A stretch of DNA of 64,000 nucleotides from Pseudomonas viridiflava (GCF_900580865.1 NZ_UTBZ01000014.1:124001-188000); one strand, 5' to 3'; numbered from the stretch's first letter, positions 8,837 through 18,490 are shown. The notes: generated from the letters alone by a model not told the origin. Numbers and translations: made by a program.

Positions 8837-9877
8837 ATGAAAAAGCGAGTCGCACTGGTGCTGGGCTCCGGTGGCGCCCGGGGTTACGCCCATATCGGGG
8901 TCATTGAAGAGATCGAACGACGCGGTTACGACATCGCCTGCATTGCCGGGTGCTCGATGGGCGCCGTGGTTGGCGGGATCTATGCCGCCGGCAAACTCGA
9001 CGTTTACAAGAACTGGATCGAAAGCCTCGATTACCTCGACGTCTTGCGCCTGGTCGACGTGAGTTTTCGCCTCGGTGCGATTCGCGGCGAAAAGGTCTTC
9101 GGCCAGATCCGCAAGATCGTCGGCGAGATCAACATCGAAGACTTGCGCATCCCCTACACCGCCGTCGCCGCGGACCTTACCAATCAACAGGAAATCTGGT
9201 TTCAGGAAGGCTGTCTGCATCAGGCCATGCGCGCCTCGGCGGCGATTCCCAGCCTGTTCACCCCGGTGATGCAGGGCAATCGCATGCTGGTCGATGGCGG
9301 CATTCTCAACCCGTTACCGATCGTGCCGGTGGTGTCGAGCCACTGTGATCTGATCATCGCGGTCAATCTCAACTCGACCAACCAGCGTCACTACAAATTG
9401 CCGGTGATCCAGCGCCCCGCCGCATTCCGCTCACGCTTTGACAACCTGATCAGATCGCTGGGGTCGAAGATGCCGTTCCGCCGTACACAGGCCGAGCAAC
9501 TGTTGCGGCTCGAGCAGGAAGCGCTGCGCGCCGAGGCGGCGGATATCAACCCATGGCTTGAAGGCGCCGAGCCGGAGAGCCAGCAACCGGCAGCCGCGCC
9601 CGAGCGTGAAGGCGCACCGAAATCGGCGACCGGTTCGTTCATCATCGATAACGTCGGGCCGGCCTCGTTGCTGGACTTGATCAACCAGAGTTTCGAGGTG
9701 ATGCAGACCTCACTGGCGCAATACAAGATCGCCGGGTATCCGCCGGATATCCTGATCAACGTGCCGAAGCGGGTGTGCCGGTTTTTCGAGTTTTACAAGG
9801 CGCCGGAGCTGATCGCGTTGGGGCGGGAGATTGCGCGGGATACGCTGGATCGGTATGAGAGTGAGCAGCAGCAATAA
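8837..9877 (+). CDS. Patatin-like phospholipase
   Basis: 346 residues; ATG at 8837 after GGAGGAAG. The patatin fold is diagnosed by the oxyanion loop LGSGGARGYAHIG (residues 9-21), the nucleophile elbow GCSMG (Ser40, G-x-S-x-G) and the aspartate of the dyad in VDGGILNP. These bacterial proteins, of the RssA type, are serine acyl hydrolases acting on phospholipids. There is no signal peptide and no C-terminal beta barrel, so it is not PlpD-like. The region after residue 220 is polar and alanine/glutamate-rich (EGAEPESQQPAAAPEREG), probably a disordered linker, before a conserved tail. Confidence 0.88.
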   Translation: MKKRVALVLGSGGARGYAHIGVIEEIERRGYDIACIAGCSMGAVVGGIYAAGKLDVYKNWIESLDYLDVLRLVDVSFRLGAIRGEKVFGQIRKIVGEINIEDLRIPYTAVAADLTNQQEIWFQEGCLHQAMRASAAIPSLFTPVMQGNRMLVDGGILNPLPIVPVVSSHCDLIIAVNLNSTNQRHYKLPVIQRPAAFRSRFDNLIRSLGSKMPFRRTQAEQLLRLEQEALRAEAADINPWLEGAEPESQQPAAAPEREGAPKSATGSFIIDNVGPASLLDLINQSFEVMQTSLAQYKIAGYPPDILINVPKRVCRFFEFYKAPELIALGREIARDTLDRYESEQQQ

Positions 9878-9882
9878 AGATC

Positions 9883-9958
9883 AAAAGATCGCAGCCTTCG
9901 GCAGCTCCTACAGGGGAACGCATTCCAATGTAGGAGCTGCCGAAGGCTGCGATCTTTT
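9883..9958. repeat. REP doublet, family B (GATCTTTT ends outward)
   Basis: Inverted arms at 9883-9911 and 9930-9958 across an 18-base spacer containing ACGCATTCCAAT, nearly the same spacer as at 5947-5964. It fills the gap between the convergent patatin-like gene and kdpE, and its T-rich outer ends suit a two-way terminator. Confidence 0.92.
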
Positions 9959-9960
9959 AG

Positions 9961-10656
9961 CTATCCCGCAGATTCCAACAGCCGATAGCCAACCCCGGCT
10001 TCAGTGACAATAAACCGCGGCCGCGTCGGATCATCCGCCAGCTTCTGGCGCAAATGCCCCACCACAATCCGCAGATAATGGCTGTCCTCGGTGTGGGTCG
10101 GCCCCCAGATATCCTTGAGCAATTGCTGCTGGGTAATCACCCGCCCCGGATGCCGCGCCAGTTGCGCCAGCACCGCGTATTCCTTGCGGGTCAGCGCCAC
10201 TTCGACACCGTCGAGCAGTACTCGCCGATAAGCCAGATCCACGGTCAGCGGGCCGAAACTCAACGCCGCCTGCTGCGCCTCCCCTGCCGGCGCCTGACGC
10301 AACAAGGCGCGGACCCGAGCAAGAAATTCCTGAATGCCAAAGGGCTTGGTCACGTAGTCATTGGCGCCGCCGTCCAGTGCCTGGACTTTCTGCCCTTCGC
10401 TGGCACGCACCGACAACACCAGCACCGGCGTCGTCGCCCATTCGCGAAACTCGCGCAGCACTTGCTGGCCGTCCATGTCCGGCAGGCCTAAATCGAGCAC
10501 CAGCAAGTCCGGTTTGTTCAAGGCTGCCTGCGCCAGCCCTTCGGCGCCGGTGCCGGCCTCGAGCACTTTGTAGCCTTGGGAAGCGAGGCTGATGCGCAGG
10601 AATTTGCGGATCTGCGGTTCGTCGTCGATGACCAAAATGGTCGCGGTCTGGCTCAT
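9961..10656 (-). CDS. kdpE: Response regulator KdpE
   Basis: 231 residues, OmpR type. The receiver domain (1-115) shows the acidic pocket VIDDEPQ, the phospho-acceptor Asp in LLVLDLGLPDMDG, Thr/Ser in VLVLSVRAS and Lys in YVTKPFG. The DNA-binding winged helix (about 130-229) carries LTRKEYAVLAQLARHPGRVIT and TEAGVGYRLLE. It is paired with KdpD and activates kdpFABC when potassium is low. It is the last gene of the leftward operon, 48 bases after kdpD. Confidence 0.95.
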   Translation of the reverse strand: MSQTATILVIDDEPQIRKFLRISLASQGYKVLEAGTGAEGLAQAALNKPDLLVLDLGLPDMDGQQVLREFREWATTPVLVLSVRASEGQKVQALDGGANDYVTKPFGIQEFLARVRALLRQAPAGEAQQAALSFGPLTVDLAYRRVLLDGVEVALTRKEYAVLAQLARHPGRVITQQQLLKDIWGPTHTEDSHYLRIVVGHLRQKLADDPTRPRFIVTEAGVGYRLLESAG

Positions 10657-10704
10657 GAATTCACATCAACACTAATGATTGGCAAGAGAGTAGCGCAGTC
10701 GCAA

Positions 10705-13356
10705 TCAGGCTTCATCGTCCATCCCCGGTTGCGTCTGCAACGGCAAGTGCAAGGTGATGCAGGTGCCGCGCCCGTCGATGCCATCGGCGACACTGATGCG
10801 ACCGCCGTGCGCGCCGACCATGCCTTGACAGATCGCCAGGCCCAGGCCGGTGCCCTGGCCGCCGCGATCACCCCGGGCAGCGGTGTAGAACATGTCGAAA
10901 ATCTTCGCCCGCTCGTCCTCGGGAATCCCCGGCCCCTCGTCGCTGACCGAGAAGAAAATCTCTTGGTCATTCGCGCCCGCACTCAGTTGCAAGCGACCGT
11001 GAATGGGTGAGAAGCGCGCAGCGTTTTCCAGTACATTGACCAACGCCTGCTCGATCAACGCGGCGTGGACAAACAGCAGCGGCAGTTCACTTGGCACATC
11101 GGTGCTGACCTGCAAAGGCGCCAACACTGCGCGCAGACGATTGAGCGAACTGCCGATGATGTCGGCCGGCGAAACCCAGTCTCGCGCAAGTTTCAACGCA
11201 CCGTGGCCGAGCCGGGTCATGTCGAGCAGATTCTGGATATAGCGGTCGAGGCGTTCGGCTTCGTCGCGGGTGCCTTCGAGCAGTTCGCGACGATCCTCCA
11301 ACGGGATCGCCTCGCCGAGGGCCAGCAGGCTGTCGATGCTGCCGCGCATGGCGGTCAGCGGCGTGCGCAAATCGTGGGACACCGATGCCAGCAAGGCGCT
11401 GCGCAATTGTTCGGTCTCACCGTGCAGGCGCGCGGCTTCCAGATCGTCCGCCAATTGCGCGCGCGCCAGCGCTTGGGCGAGTGGCTGACTCAACGCGGTG
11501 AGCAAGCGGCGACGCTGGCCGCTCAGAGTCTGGCCTTCCTTGGCACACACGCCGAGCAACGCCAGCGGCCCATCCTCGACCGACAGCGGCCACCACCACC
11601 AGCGTCCGAACGGCAGCGTGCCGGTGCCCATGCCCGCCGGTTGATCGTGTTGCCAGGCCCAATCGGCGGCGGCGCGTTCGGACTCGGTAAATTGCAGCGG
11701 CCCGCCGGTCTCGACTTTCCAGCCGCCCTGCCCGTCGCGATTGAGCAGGCACAGTTGCAAATCGCTCCAGCCATTGAGGTGTTGCGCGGCGGCGCTGACC
11801 ACCGCTTGGCGATCGGTGGCGGCGGTGAGTTTGCGCGACAGGTCGAGCAGTTCGCTGGTCTCTTCCTGGGTGTCGCGCAGGGCCTGCAATTGCCGCCTCT
11901 GCCGCGCCGCAAGGTTGCCGGTGAGTGCCGCCATCAGCAGGAAAAACAGCAGGGTCAACACGTCTTCTTCGCGCTGAATGCTGAAAGAAAAATTCGGCGG
12001 AATGAACAGAAAATCGTAGGTCAGAAACGACAGCGCGGCACAGGCCAGCGCCGGGCCGAGACTGCTGCGCACCGCCACCAGCAACACTGCCGCGAGGAAC
12101 ACCAGCGAGATGTTCGGCAACGGCAACACACTCGACACCGCCCACGCCAAGGCACTGGCCAACACCGTGGCAACCAGCGCCAGCGCATAGTCGAACCACA
12201 CCAGTGTCAGCGGGTTTCGCGGGCGCGACTGCGGGTGTTCATGATCGTTGTCGAGGACGTTGATTTCCAGCCCATGGGCCTGACGCAACAGACGCGCCGC
12301 CAAGCCACCGCCGAACAGTCGACGACGCCAACTGGGCCGAGACTGGCCGACCAACACCAGACTCGCACGGCGCTCGGCAGCATGCTGGACCAAGGTTTTC
12401 GCCACTTCACCGGCGCGCAATAAAACCACTTCCCCCCCAAGGCGCTCCGCTAATTGCTGAGCGCTTTGCAGACGCAGGCGCGATTGCTCGTCGCGCACGC
12501 TGCCGTTATCGACGTGCACCAGACTCCACGGCAGATGCCGGCGCTGAGCGACGCGACTGGCGTGGCGCACCAGGCGTTCGGCTTGCGCATCACCATCAAC
12601 GCCGACCAGCAAGCGCCCACGCACCGCCGGGGCGGCCTGACCGAGCTGGCGATAGCCTTGGGCGAGATCGTTGTCGACCTGCGCGGCGGCGGTTTGCATC
12701 GCCAGTTCGCGCAATGCGGTGAGGTTGGTCTGGGTGAAAAACGCATCGATCGCTGCGCGCGCCTGCTCCGGCACGTAGACCTTGCCTTCGCGCAGACGCT
12801 CGAGCAATTCACGCGGCGGCAGGTCGATCAGCAGCAGTTCGTAAGCTTCTTGCAGCACCCAGTCGGGCAGCGTCTCGCGCACCTGCACACCGGTGATGCC
12901 GCGCACCTGATCGTTGAGGCTTTCCAGGTGCTGGACGTTGACCGTGGTGTATACGTCGATACCGGCGGCGAGCAGTTCCTGAATGTCTTGCCAGCGTTTT
13001 GCGTGGCGGCTGCCGGGGGCGTTGCTGTGGGCCAATTCATCCACAAGCACAAGCTTCGGCTTGGCCGCGAGGATACCGTCGAGGTCCATTTCTTCGAGCA
13101 TCACGCCACGGTATTCCGAGCGCACCAAGGGTTGCTGCGGTAAGCCGCCGAGCAGCGCTTCGGTTTCAGCGCGGCCATGGGTTTCGACGACGCCGGCAAT
13201 GACTTTCACGCCTTGGCGCAGTTGTGTGTGTGCAGCCTGGAGCATGGCGTAAGTCTTGCCGACACCGGGGGCGGCGCCGAGAAACACTTTCAACCGGCCA
13301 CGGCCGTCACGGGGCAGGTCTGCTAACAGCGCGTCGGCGCGGCCGGAGTCGCTCAT
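10705..13356 (-). CDS. kdpD: Potassium sensor histidine kinase KdpD
   Basis: 883 residues; ATG at 13356 was chosen because the conserved KdpD domain begins at once (RLKVFLGAAPGVGKTYAML). Order: KdpD P-loop domain (Walker A at 27-35, then LVLVDELAHSNAPGSRH), a Usp-like domain (about 240-370), four transmembrane helices (about 385-480, DUF4118), a GAF-like segment, HisKA with phospho-acceptor His661 in SHDLRTPLTA, and HATPase with the N box NVLENAARF and GTGLGLAI. It senses low potassium or turgor and phosphorylates KdpE. A longer frame back to 13446 runs into a REP doublet and is rejected as coding. Confidence 0.95.
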   Translation of the reverse strand: MSDSGRADALLADLPRDGRGRLKVFLGAAPGVGKTYAMLQAAHTQLRQGVKVIAGVVETHGRAETEALLGGLPQQPLVRSEYRGVMLEEMDLDGILAAKPKLVLVDELAHSNAPGSRHAKRWQDIQELLAAGIDVYTTVNVQHLESLNDQVRGITGVQVRETLPDWVLQEAYELLLIDLPPRELLERLREGKVYVPEQARAAIDAFFTQTNLTALRELAMQTAAAQVDNDLAQGYRQLGQAAPAVRGRLLVGVDGDAQAERLVRHASRVAQRRHLPWSLVHVDNGSVRDEQSRLRLQSAQQLAERLGGEVVLLRAGEVAKTLVQHAAERRASLVLVGQSRPSWRRRLFGGGLAARLLRQAHGLEINVLDNDHEHPQSRPRNPLTLVWFDYALALVATVLASALAWAVSSVLPLPNISLVFLAAVLLVAVRSSLGPALACAALSFLTYDFLFIPPNFSFSIQREEDVLTLLFFLLMAALTGNLAARQRRQLQALRDTQEETSELLDLSRKLTAATDRQAVVSAAAQHLNGWSDLQLCLLNRDGQGGWKVETGGPLQFTESERAAADWAWQHDQPAGMGTGTLPFGRWWWWPLSVEDGPLALLGVCAKEGQTLSGQRRRLLTALSQPLAQALARAQLADDLEAARLHGETEQLRSALLASVSHDLRTPLTAMRGSIDSLLALGEAIPLEDRRELLEGTRDEAERLDRYIQNLLDMTRLGHGALKLARDWVSPADIIGSSLNRLRAVLAPLQVSTDVPSELPLLFVHAALIEQALVNVLENAARFSPIHGRLQLSAGANDQEIFFSVSDEGPGIPEDERAKIFDMFYTAARGDRGGQGTGLGLAICQGMVGAHGGRISVADGIDGRGTCITLHLPLQTQPGMDDEA

Positions 13357-13405
13357 GCTTGATGTTCTCTCTTGCTGATAGTTATGCGGTGTTCTTTCGG
13401 CCCTA

Positions 13406-13470
13406 TTCGCGAGCAGGCTCGCTCCCACAAGGAGTATGCATTCCACTGTGGGAGCGAGCCTGCTCGCGAA
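13406..13470. repeat. REP doublet, family A (GCGAA ends outward), inside the kdp operon
   Basis: Inverted 23-base arms at 13406-13428 and 13448-13470, GTGGGAG ends inward, with a 19-base spacer containing TGCATTCCACT. It occupies most of the 130-base gap between the kdpC stop and the kdpD start and is therefore transcribed with the operon. Confidence 0.92.
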
Positions 13471-13486
13471 TGATCGCGCCGCTGAT

Positions 13487-14032
13487 TCAGAGTTTTTCCA
13501 GTGCCATATTCAGCTCAAGCACATTCACCACCGGCGGCCCCACCAGCGGCTGTTCGATATGCGCATCGAGCAGTTGCTGCAGAGTCGATACCGGCACATT
13601 TCGCGCTGCCGCGACACGCGCCAGTTGATAGGCAATTGCTGCCGGTGGCAAGTGCGGATCAAGGCCGCTGCCGGAGGTGGTCAGCAGGGCCAACGGCACC
13701 GGGCCTTGGCCGGGAACCTGCAATTTGTTGGCGTCGTCGATCACGCGGGTTGCCAGTGCCGGGTTGCTCGGCGCCAGGTTGCTCGCGCTGCTGGAAACGG
13801 TAGCAAACGCACCGGCGGAGGGACGTGGGTGAAACCACGCATCGCCTGCGAAATCCTGGGCGATCAGCGACGAGCCACGGACTTTTCCAGCGGCGTCATG
13901 CACCAGACTGCCATTGGCTTGCTCGGGGAAAGCGACTTGCGCGACACCGGTTACCACCAGTGGATAGGCGACGCCGGTGACCAGGGTCATCAGCACCAGC
14001 AGGCTCAGGGCCGGACGTATCATTGTGGACAT
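13487..14032 (-). CDS. kdpC: Potassium-transporting ATPase subunit KdpC
   Basis: 181 residues; ATG at 14032 with GAGG upstream. A single N-terminal membrane helix ([20 protein letters not shown]) is followed by the conserved [19 protein letters not shown] and WFHPRPSAG, then [11 protein letters not shown] and [20 protein letters not shown]. KdpC bridges KdpA and KdpB and raises nucleotide affinity in the KdpFABC complex. It is separated from kdpB by 346 non-coding bases, far more than is usual for kdpB-kdpC. Confidence 0.95.
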   Translation of the reverse strand: MSTMIRPALSLLVLMTLVTGVAYPLVVTGVAQVAFPEQANGSLVHDAAGKVRGSSLIAQDFAGDAWFHPRPSAGAFATVSSSASNLAPSNPALATRVIDDANKLQVPGQGPVPLALLTTSGSGLDPHLPPAAIAYQLARVAAARNVPVSTLQQLLDAHIEQPLVGPPVVNVLELNMALEKL

Positions 14033-14090
14033 TTCAAGATCCTCGAATTCGTTGGGCAAACTTTGGTGGGGTGTCAGGGAGATCTTTTCC

Positions 14091-14366
14091 CCCTCACCCC
14101 AGCCCTCTCCCCCAAGGGGGCGAGGGGGAAAGGGAGCCGATTTATGTGCTTTTCAAAATCTGAGTTCGGCTCGGTATCTCAAGTCGGTGAAACTCTGATA
14201 AACCACTCGGTCAGTCCCCTCTCCCACCAAGGGCTGCCAAGAGGAAAGGGAGCCGATCGCTGTACTTTTCAAAACCTGAGTTCGGCTCGGTATTTCAGGT
14301 CGATGCAGCTCCCGCAATCACCTCGGTCAGTCCCCTCTCCCTCCGGGAGAGGGCTAGGGTGAGGGG
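14091..14366. repeat. MITE-like repeat element between kdpB and kdpC
   Basis: The ends are a 21-base terminal inverted repeat: 14091-14111 (CCCTCACCCCAGCCCTCTCC...) and 14345-14365, one mismatch. Inside are two direct repeats of about 116 bases starting at 14133 and 14249, each opening GGAGCCGA, containing GAGTTCGGCTCGGTAT, and closing CTCGGTCAGTCCCCTCTCCC. Hairpin-forming C- and G-runs sit between the units. It has no coding capacity and no clear target-site duplication. It fills nearly all of the 346-base kdpB-kdpC gap. Confidence 0.8.
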
Positions 14367-14378
14367 CTCTTCTGAGAC

Positions 14379-16442
14379 TCACACCAGATGCAGCGCCGTG
14401 AGCAGCATGTCGATCGCCTTGATCCCCACAAACGGCACCAGAATCCCGCCCAGTCCATAGATCAACAGATTGCGCCGTAGCAACGCCGCCGCACTCGCCG
14501 CCTGCACGCGAACCCCGCGCAGTGCCAGCGGAATCAGCACAACGATGATCAAGGCGTTAAAGACGATCGCCGAGAGAATCGCGCTCTGCGGACTGGTCAA
14601 CTGCATGATGTTGAGCACGCCCAGTTGCGGATAAATCGAGGCAAACAGCGCAGGCAGAATCGCGAAGTATTTGGCCACGTCGTTGGCGATGGAAAACGTC
14701 GTCAGCGCACCGCGAGTCACCAGCAATTCCTTGCCGATCTGCACCACATCGAGCAACTTGGTCGGATCGCTGTCGAGGTCGACCATGTTCGCCGCTTCGC
14801 GGGCAGCCTGGGTGCCGTCGTTCATCGCCATGCCGACGTCAGCCTGGGCCAGCGCCGGGGCATCGTTGGCGCCGTCGCCGCACATCGCCACCAGGCGACC
14901 GTCGTTCTGCTCGTGACGAATGCGCGCGAGTTTTTTCTCTGGTGTGGCTTCGGCAAGAACGTCATCGACGCCCGCTTCAGCGGCGATGGCAGCGGCAGTC
15001 AGCGGGTTGTCGCCGGTGACCATCACGGTGCGAATGCCCAGTTTGCGCAGTTCAGCGAAACGTTCGCGAATCCCCGGTTTGACCACGTCCTTGAGGTGAA
15101 TCGCGCCGAGCAATTTACCGTCGGCGCAGACCAGCAACGGGGTGCCGCCACTCTGGGCAATCTTGTCGATTTCCCGCGACAGTGCCGGGGCCAGATCCGA
15201 GCGTTTTTGGCCGAGGAAACTCAGCAACGAATCCACCGCACCTTTACGGTAGACACGACCCTGATAGTCGACACCGGACAAACGGGTTTCAGCGCTGAAC
15301 GGCACGGCGGTCAGGGCTTCCAGCGCCGGCTCAGGCTGCGGGTGCAGACCGCGCAGGTACTCAACGATGGATTTACCTTCAGCGGTTTCATCGGCCAGCG
15401 AAGCGAACAACGCACCTTCCGCCAGCTCACGACCATTAACACCGGGCGCTGCATACACCGCGCTGCAACGACGGTTACCGAAGGTGATGGTGCCGGTCTT
15501 GTCCAGCAGCAACACATGCACGTCGCCCGCCGCTTCCACCGCGCGACCGGACTTGGCGATCACATTGAGGCGAACCAGACGATCCATCCCGGCAATACCG
15601 ATCGCCGACAGCAAACCGCCAATGGTGGTCGGGATCAGCGTAACCAGCAGCGCCACCAGAAACACCAGCGGCAGGCTGCCATTGGCGAAATGGGCGAACG
15701 GTTGCAGGGTCACGACCACCAACAGGAAGATCAGGGTCAGGCCGATCAGCAGGATATCCAGCGCCACTTCGTTGGGCGTCTTCTGGCGTTTGGCGCCTTC
15801 GACCAGCGCGATCATGCGGTCAAGGGTCGACTCGCCGGGGTTGGCGGTGATCTGCACCAGCAGCCAGTCGGACACCAGTCGCGTGCTGCCGGTAACGGCC
15901 GAACGGTCGCCGCCGGATTCGCGAATCACCGGCGCCGATTCACCGGTGATCGCCGCTTCGTTGACCGCCGCGATGCCTTCGATGACTTCGCCGTCACCGG
16001 GGATCATCTCCCCGGCTTCGACGCGCACCACATCGCCCTTGCGCAGACTTGCCGCCGGCACCACCTGAAAGCTGCCGTTGGCCAGTTTGCGCCGGGCGCT
16101 GAGGCCTTCACTGCCAGCCTTGAGGCTGTCGGCGCGGGCCTTGCCGCGACCTTCGGCCAAGGCTTCGGCGAAGTTGGCGAACAGCACGGTGAACCACAGC
16201 CACAGGGCAATTTGCGCGGCGACGAAGGCCGGTACATCAGCATCGGGAATGAAGCACAGAACGGTGGTGAAAATCGCCGTCAGTTCGACCACCAGCATCA
16301 CTGGCGAACGCTTCAGTTGCCGAGGGTCGAGCTTGACGAAGGCTTGCACCAGCGCCGGACGCCACAGGGCCGAGATTGCAGTTTTCGGTGCTTCTGCCGA
16401 CTTGGTCGGCACTGCAGGTTTTGCAGGAACATGCATATTCAT
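14379..16442 (-). CDS. kdpB: Potassium-transporting P-type ATPase, ATP-binding subunit KdpB
   Basis: 687 residues, full length. P-type signatures are present: phosphatase loop [10 protein letters not shown], phosphorylation site [13 protein letters not shown], nucleotide-binding residues in [14 protein letters not shown], and the hinge [28 protein letters not shown]. The first helices lie at about 55-95. KdpB hydrolyses ATP to drive potassium import through KdpA. It starts 10 bases after kdpA. The N-terminal [17 protein letters not shown] stretch is a longer alanine/proline lead than in E. coli, probably disordered. Confidence 0.97.
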   Translation of the reverse strand: MNMHVPAKPAVPTKSAEAPKTAISALWRPALVQAFVKLDPRQLKRSPVMLVVELTAIFTTVLCFIPDADVPAFVAAQIALWLWFTVLFANFAEALAEGRGKARADSLKAGSEGLSARRKLANGSFQVVPAASLRKGDVVRVEAGEMIPGDGEVIEGIAAVNEAAITGESAPVIRESGGDRSAVTGSTRLVSDWLLVQITANPGESTLDRMIALVEGAKRQKTPNEVALDILLIGLTLIFLLVVVTLQPFAHFANGSLPLVFLVALLVTLIPTTIGGLLSAIGIAGMDRLVRLNVIAKSGRAVEAAGDVHVLLLDKTGTITFGNRRCSAVYAAPGVNGRELAEGALFASLADETAEGKSIVEYLRGLHPQPEPALEALTAVPFSAETRLSGVDYQGRVYRKGAVDSLLSFLGQKRSDLAPALSREIDKIAQSGGTPLLVCADGKLLGAIHLKDVVKPGIRERFAELRKLGIRTVMVTGDNPLTAAAIAAEAGVDDVLAEATPEKKLARIRHEQNDGRLVAMCGDGANDAPALAQADVGMAMNDGTQAAREAANMVDLDSDPTKLLDVVQIGKELLVTRGALTTFSIANDVAKYFAILPALFASIYPQLGVLNIMQLTSPQSAILSAIVFNALIIVVLIPLALRGVRVQAASAAALLRRNLLIYGLGGILVPFVGIKAIDMLLTALHLV

Positions 16443-16452
16443 GATGGATTCC

Positions 16453-18147
16453 TTAGAAGCCCATACTTAAATGTTCGGCGATCGGGCCGAGCGCCAGTGT
16501 CGGCAGGAAGGTCAAGCCGCCCACCAGCAAAATGGTCACGGTCAACAGGGTCACGAACAGCGGGCCGTGAGTCGGGAAGCTGTTCTGCCCGATCGGTGCG
16601 GTTTTCTTCATCGCCAGGCTGCCGGCCAAGGCCAGAACCGGAAGGATGTAACCGAAGCGACCGATCAACATGCCCAGACCGAGCATCAGGTTGTGGAACG
16701 GCGTGTTCGCACTCAGGCCACCGAACGCCGAGCCATTGTTGGCGCTCGCCGAGGTGTAGGCATAAAGCAACTGGCTGAACCCGTGCGGGCCGGGGTTGCT
16801 GATGGTCGCTGCAGCACTGGGAACCGCTGCGGCAATCGCACCGAGCACCAGCACGCCGACCGGCATGACCAGCAGGGTCACCACCAGCAATTGCACTTCC
16901 CGCGCCTGGAGTTTCTTGCCGAGGTATTCCGGGGTTCGACCAATCATCAGACCGGCGAGAAACACCGCGATCAGCACGTTGAGCAACATGCCGTAGAGCC
17001 CGGCACCGACGCCGCCGAAGATCACTTCGCCGACCATCATGTTGACCAGCGCAACCATGCCGCTGAGCGGGTTGAGGCTGTCGTGCATGCCGTTGACCGA
17101 GCCGTTCGAGGCCGCCGTGGTGGTCACCGACCAAAGTACCGTGGCAGTGGTGCCAAAGCGCGCTTCCTTGCCTTCCAGCGGCGCGGTCTGTTCGACGGCG
17201 GCGTTGTTCAGGGTCGGATTCGGTTGGTATTCAGCCCACAGCGAAGTCGCGCCGCCGATCAGGAACAGCGCGAGCATGCAGGCGATGATCGCGCGGCTCT
17301 GACGCAGGTCCTTGACGTAGTGGCCGAAGGTGAATACAAGCGCCACGGGGATCAGAATGATCGAGGCGACTTCGAACAGGTTGCTCCACGCCGTCGGGTT
17401 CTCGAACGGATGCGCCGAGTTGACGCCGAAGAACCCGCCACCGTTGGTGCCCAGTTGCTTGATCGCAATCTGACTGGCGGCCGGGCCGAGCGGGATCACT
17501 TGATCGACGCCCTGCATCGTCACCGCGTTCACATACTGCGCGAAGGTTTGCGGTACGCCCTGCCAGACCAGATACAACGCCAGCAACAGGCACAGCGGCA
17601 GCAGCCCGTAGAGGGTGGCGCGGGTCATGTCGACCCAGAAGTTGCCGAGGGTTTTCGTCGATTTGCGGCCGATGCCACGGCACAACGCAACCAGCACGGC
17701 GAGGCCGGTGGCAGCGCTGACAAAGTTCTGCACGGTGAGGCCGACCATCTGGCTCAGGTAGCTGAGGGTCGCCTCACCGCTGTAGGACTGCCAGTTGGTA
17801 TTGGTCATGAAACTGACCGCGGTGTTGAATGCCTGCGTCCACTCCTGGCCCGGCAGGTTTTGCGGGTTCAGCGGCAAGTGATCCTGAAACAACAGAATCG
17901 CGAACAACAGCAGGAAACCGGCAAGGTTGAACGCCAGCAATGCCAGCGTGTACTTCTGCCAGCTCTGTTCAGCCTGCGGATCGACCCCGGCGATGCGATA
18001 GCAACCGCGCTCGACCGGGCCGAGAACCGGCGTCAGCCAGGTGCGCTGACCTTCCATCACCTTGTAGTAGAAGCGCCCGAGGAACGGCGCCGGCAGCAAG
18101 ACCAGCGCAAAAAACGCGAGGATCAGCCAATAGTCATAACTGTGCAT
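16453..18147 (-). CDS. kdpA: Potassium-transporting ATPase, potassium-binding subunit KdpA
   Basis: 564 residues with ten predicted helices; start at 18147 after AGGAGC. The four pore-loop filter segments of the KtrB/KdpA superfamily are visible: [41 protein letters not shown] and [14 protein letters not shown]. KdpA selects potassium at micromolar concentration. The long in-frame extension upstream of 18147 covers kdpF and is not coding. It lies 8 bases after kdpF. Confidence 0.97.
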   Translation of the reverse strand: MHSYDYWLILAFFALVLLPAPFLGRFYYKVMEGQRTWLTPVLGPVERGCYRIAGVDPQAEQSWQKYTLALLAFNLAGFLLLFAILLFQDHLPLNPQNLPGQEWTQAFNTAVSFMTNTNWQSYSGEATLSYLSQMVGLTVQNFVSAATGLAVLVALCRGIGRKSTKTLGNFWVDMTRATLYGLLPLCLLLALYLVWQGVPQTFAQYVNAVTMQGVDQVIPLGPAASQIAIKQLGTNGGGFFGVNSAHPFENPTAWSNLFEVASIILIPVALVFTFGHYVKDLRQSRAIIACMLALFLIGGATSLWAEYQPNPTLNNAAVEQTAPLEGKEARFGTTATVLWSVTTTAASNGSVNGMHDSLNPLSGMVALVNMMVGEVIFGGVGAGLYGMLLNVLIAVFLAGLMIGRTPEYLGKKLQAREVQLLVVTLLVMPVGVLVLGAIAAAVPSAAATISNPGPHGFSQLLYAYTSASANNGSAFGGLSANTPFHNLMLGLGMLIGRFGYILPVLALAGSLAMKKTAPIGQNSFPTHGPLFVTLLTVTILLVGGLTFLPTLALGPIAEHLSMGF

Positions 18148-18155
18148 AGCCGCTC

Positions 18156-18245
18156 CTAGTTCCGATCCGCGCGCAACAGCGCAACCAACAGATAAATGAA
18201 CAGCCCCACTGCCAATAGCAGTGACACCCCGTCCAGAACGCTCAT
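18156..18245 (-). CDS. kdpF: KdpF small membrane subunit
   Basis: 29 residues, SVLDGVSLLLAVGLFIYLLV then ALLRADRN: one hydrophobic helix and a basic C-terminus, the size and form of KdpF, which stabilises the KdpFABC complex. GGAG stands 9 bases before the ATG, and the gene is directly upstream of kdpA on the same strand. It is short enough to be missed by standard gene calling. Confidence 0.88.
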   Translation of the reverse strand: MSVLDGVSLLLAVGLFIYLLVALLRADRN

Positions 18246-18332
18246 GGAAGATCTCCGTGTTACGGCGTATTGCCGCGTGTGGAGGCATTGTCGGAAAGGA
18301 GGCTGTAAAGGAACGAGAGCGAGGGTGTTGGC

Positions 18333-18356
18333 TGTGCATAAAAAAAGCGTAAAGAG
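18333..18356 (-). promoter_or_regulatory. Candidate KdpE-binding box upstream of kdpF
   Basis: On the minus strand the stretch reads CTTTACGCTTTTTTTATGCA, centred about 100 bases before the kdpF start. It resembles the T-rich KdpE site of E. coli (TTTATACTTTTTTTACACC) as I remember it. The match is by eye. A sigma-70 promoter between this box and kdpF is not obvious. Confidence 0.4.
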
Positions 18357-18407
18357 TGGGTTTATGCGGGCGTTACAGCAGGTTTTTGCGCCGTCAGGCC
18401 GGGCCTC

Positions 18408-18490
18408 TTCGCGAGCAGGCTCGCTCCCACAGGTGTCGGCGTTGTTCAGGCGAACGCATTTCAAAATGTGGGAGCGAGCTTGCTCGCGAA
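18408..18490. repeat. REP doublet, family A (GCGAA ends outward), mixed arms
   Basis: Arms at 18408-18430 and 18468-18490, GTGGGAG ends inward, spacer 37 bases with AACGCATTTCAAAAT. Unlike the other family A doublets here, the arms differ at the central variable base: one is of the CCTG subtype and the other of the CTTG subtype, giving one mismatch in the stem. Confidence 0.9.

Noticed and set aside
11065..12423. 452-codon frame opposite kdpD
   Set aside because: Histidine/arginine/glutamine-rich antisense translation with no ribosome-binding site; kdpD is clearly coding.
13357..13446. N-terminal extension of kdpD by 30 residues
   Set aside because: The extension is translated REP sequence (LLVGASLLANRAE) and the conserved KdpD domain begins right after the ATG at 13356.
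14625..16778. 717-codon open frame opposite kdpB and the end of kdpA
   Set aside because: The sequence is rich in H, R, Q and G as expected for an antisense frame; kdpB on the other strand has all P-type ATPase motifs.
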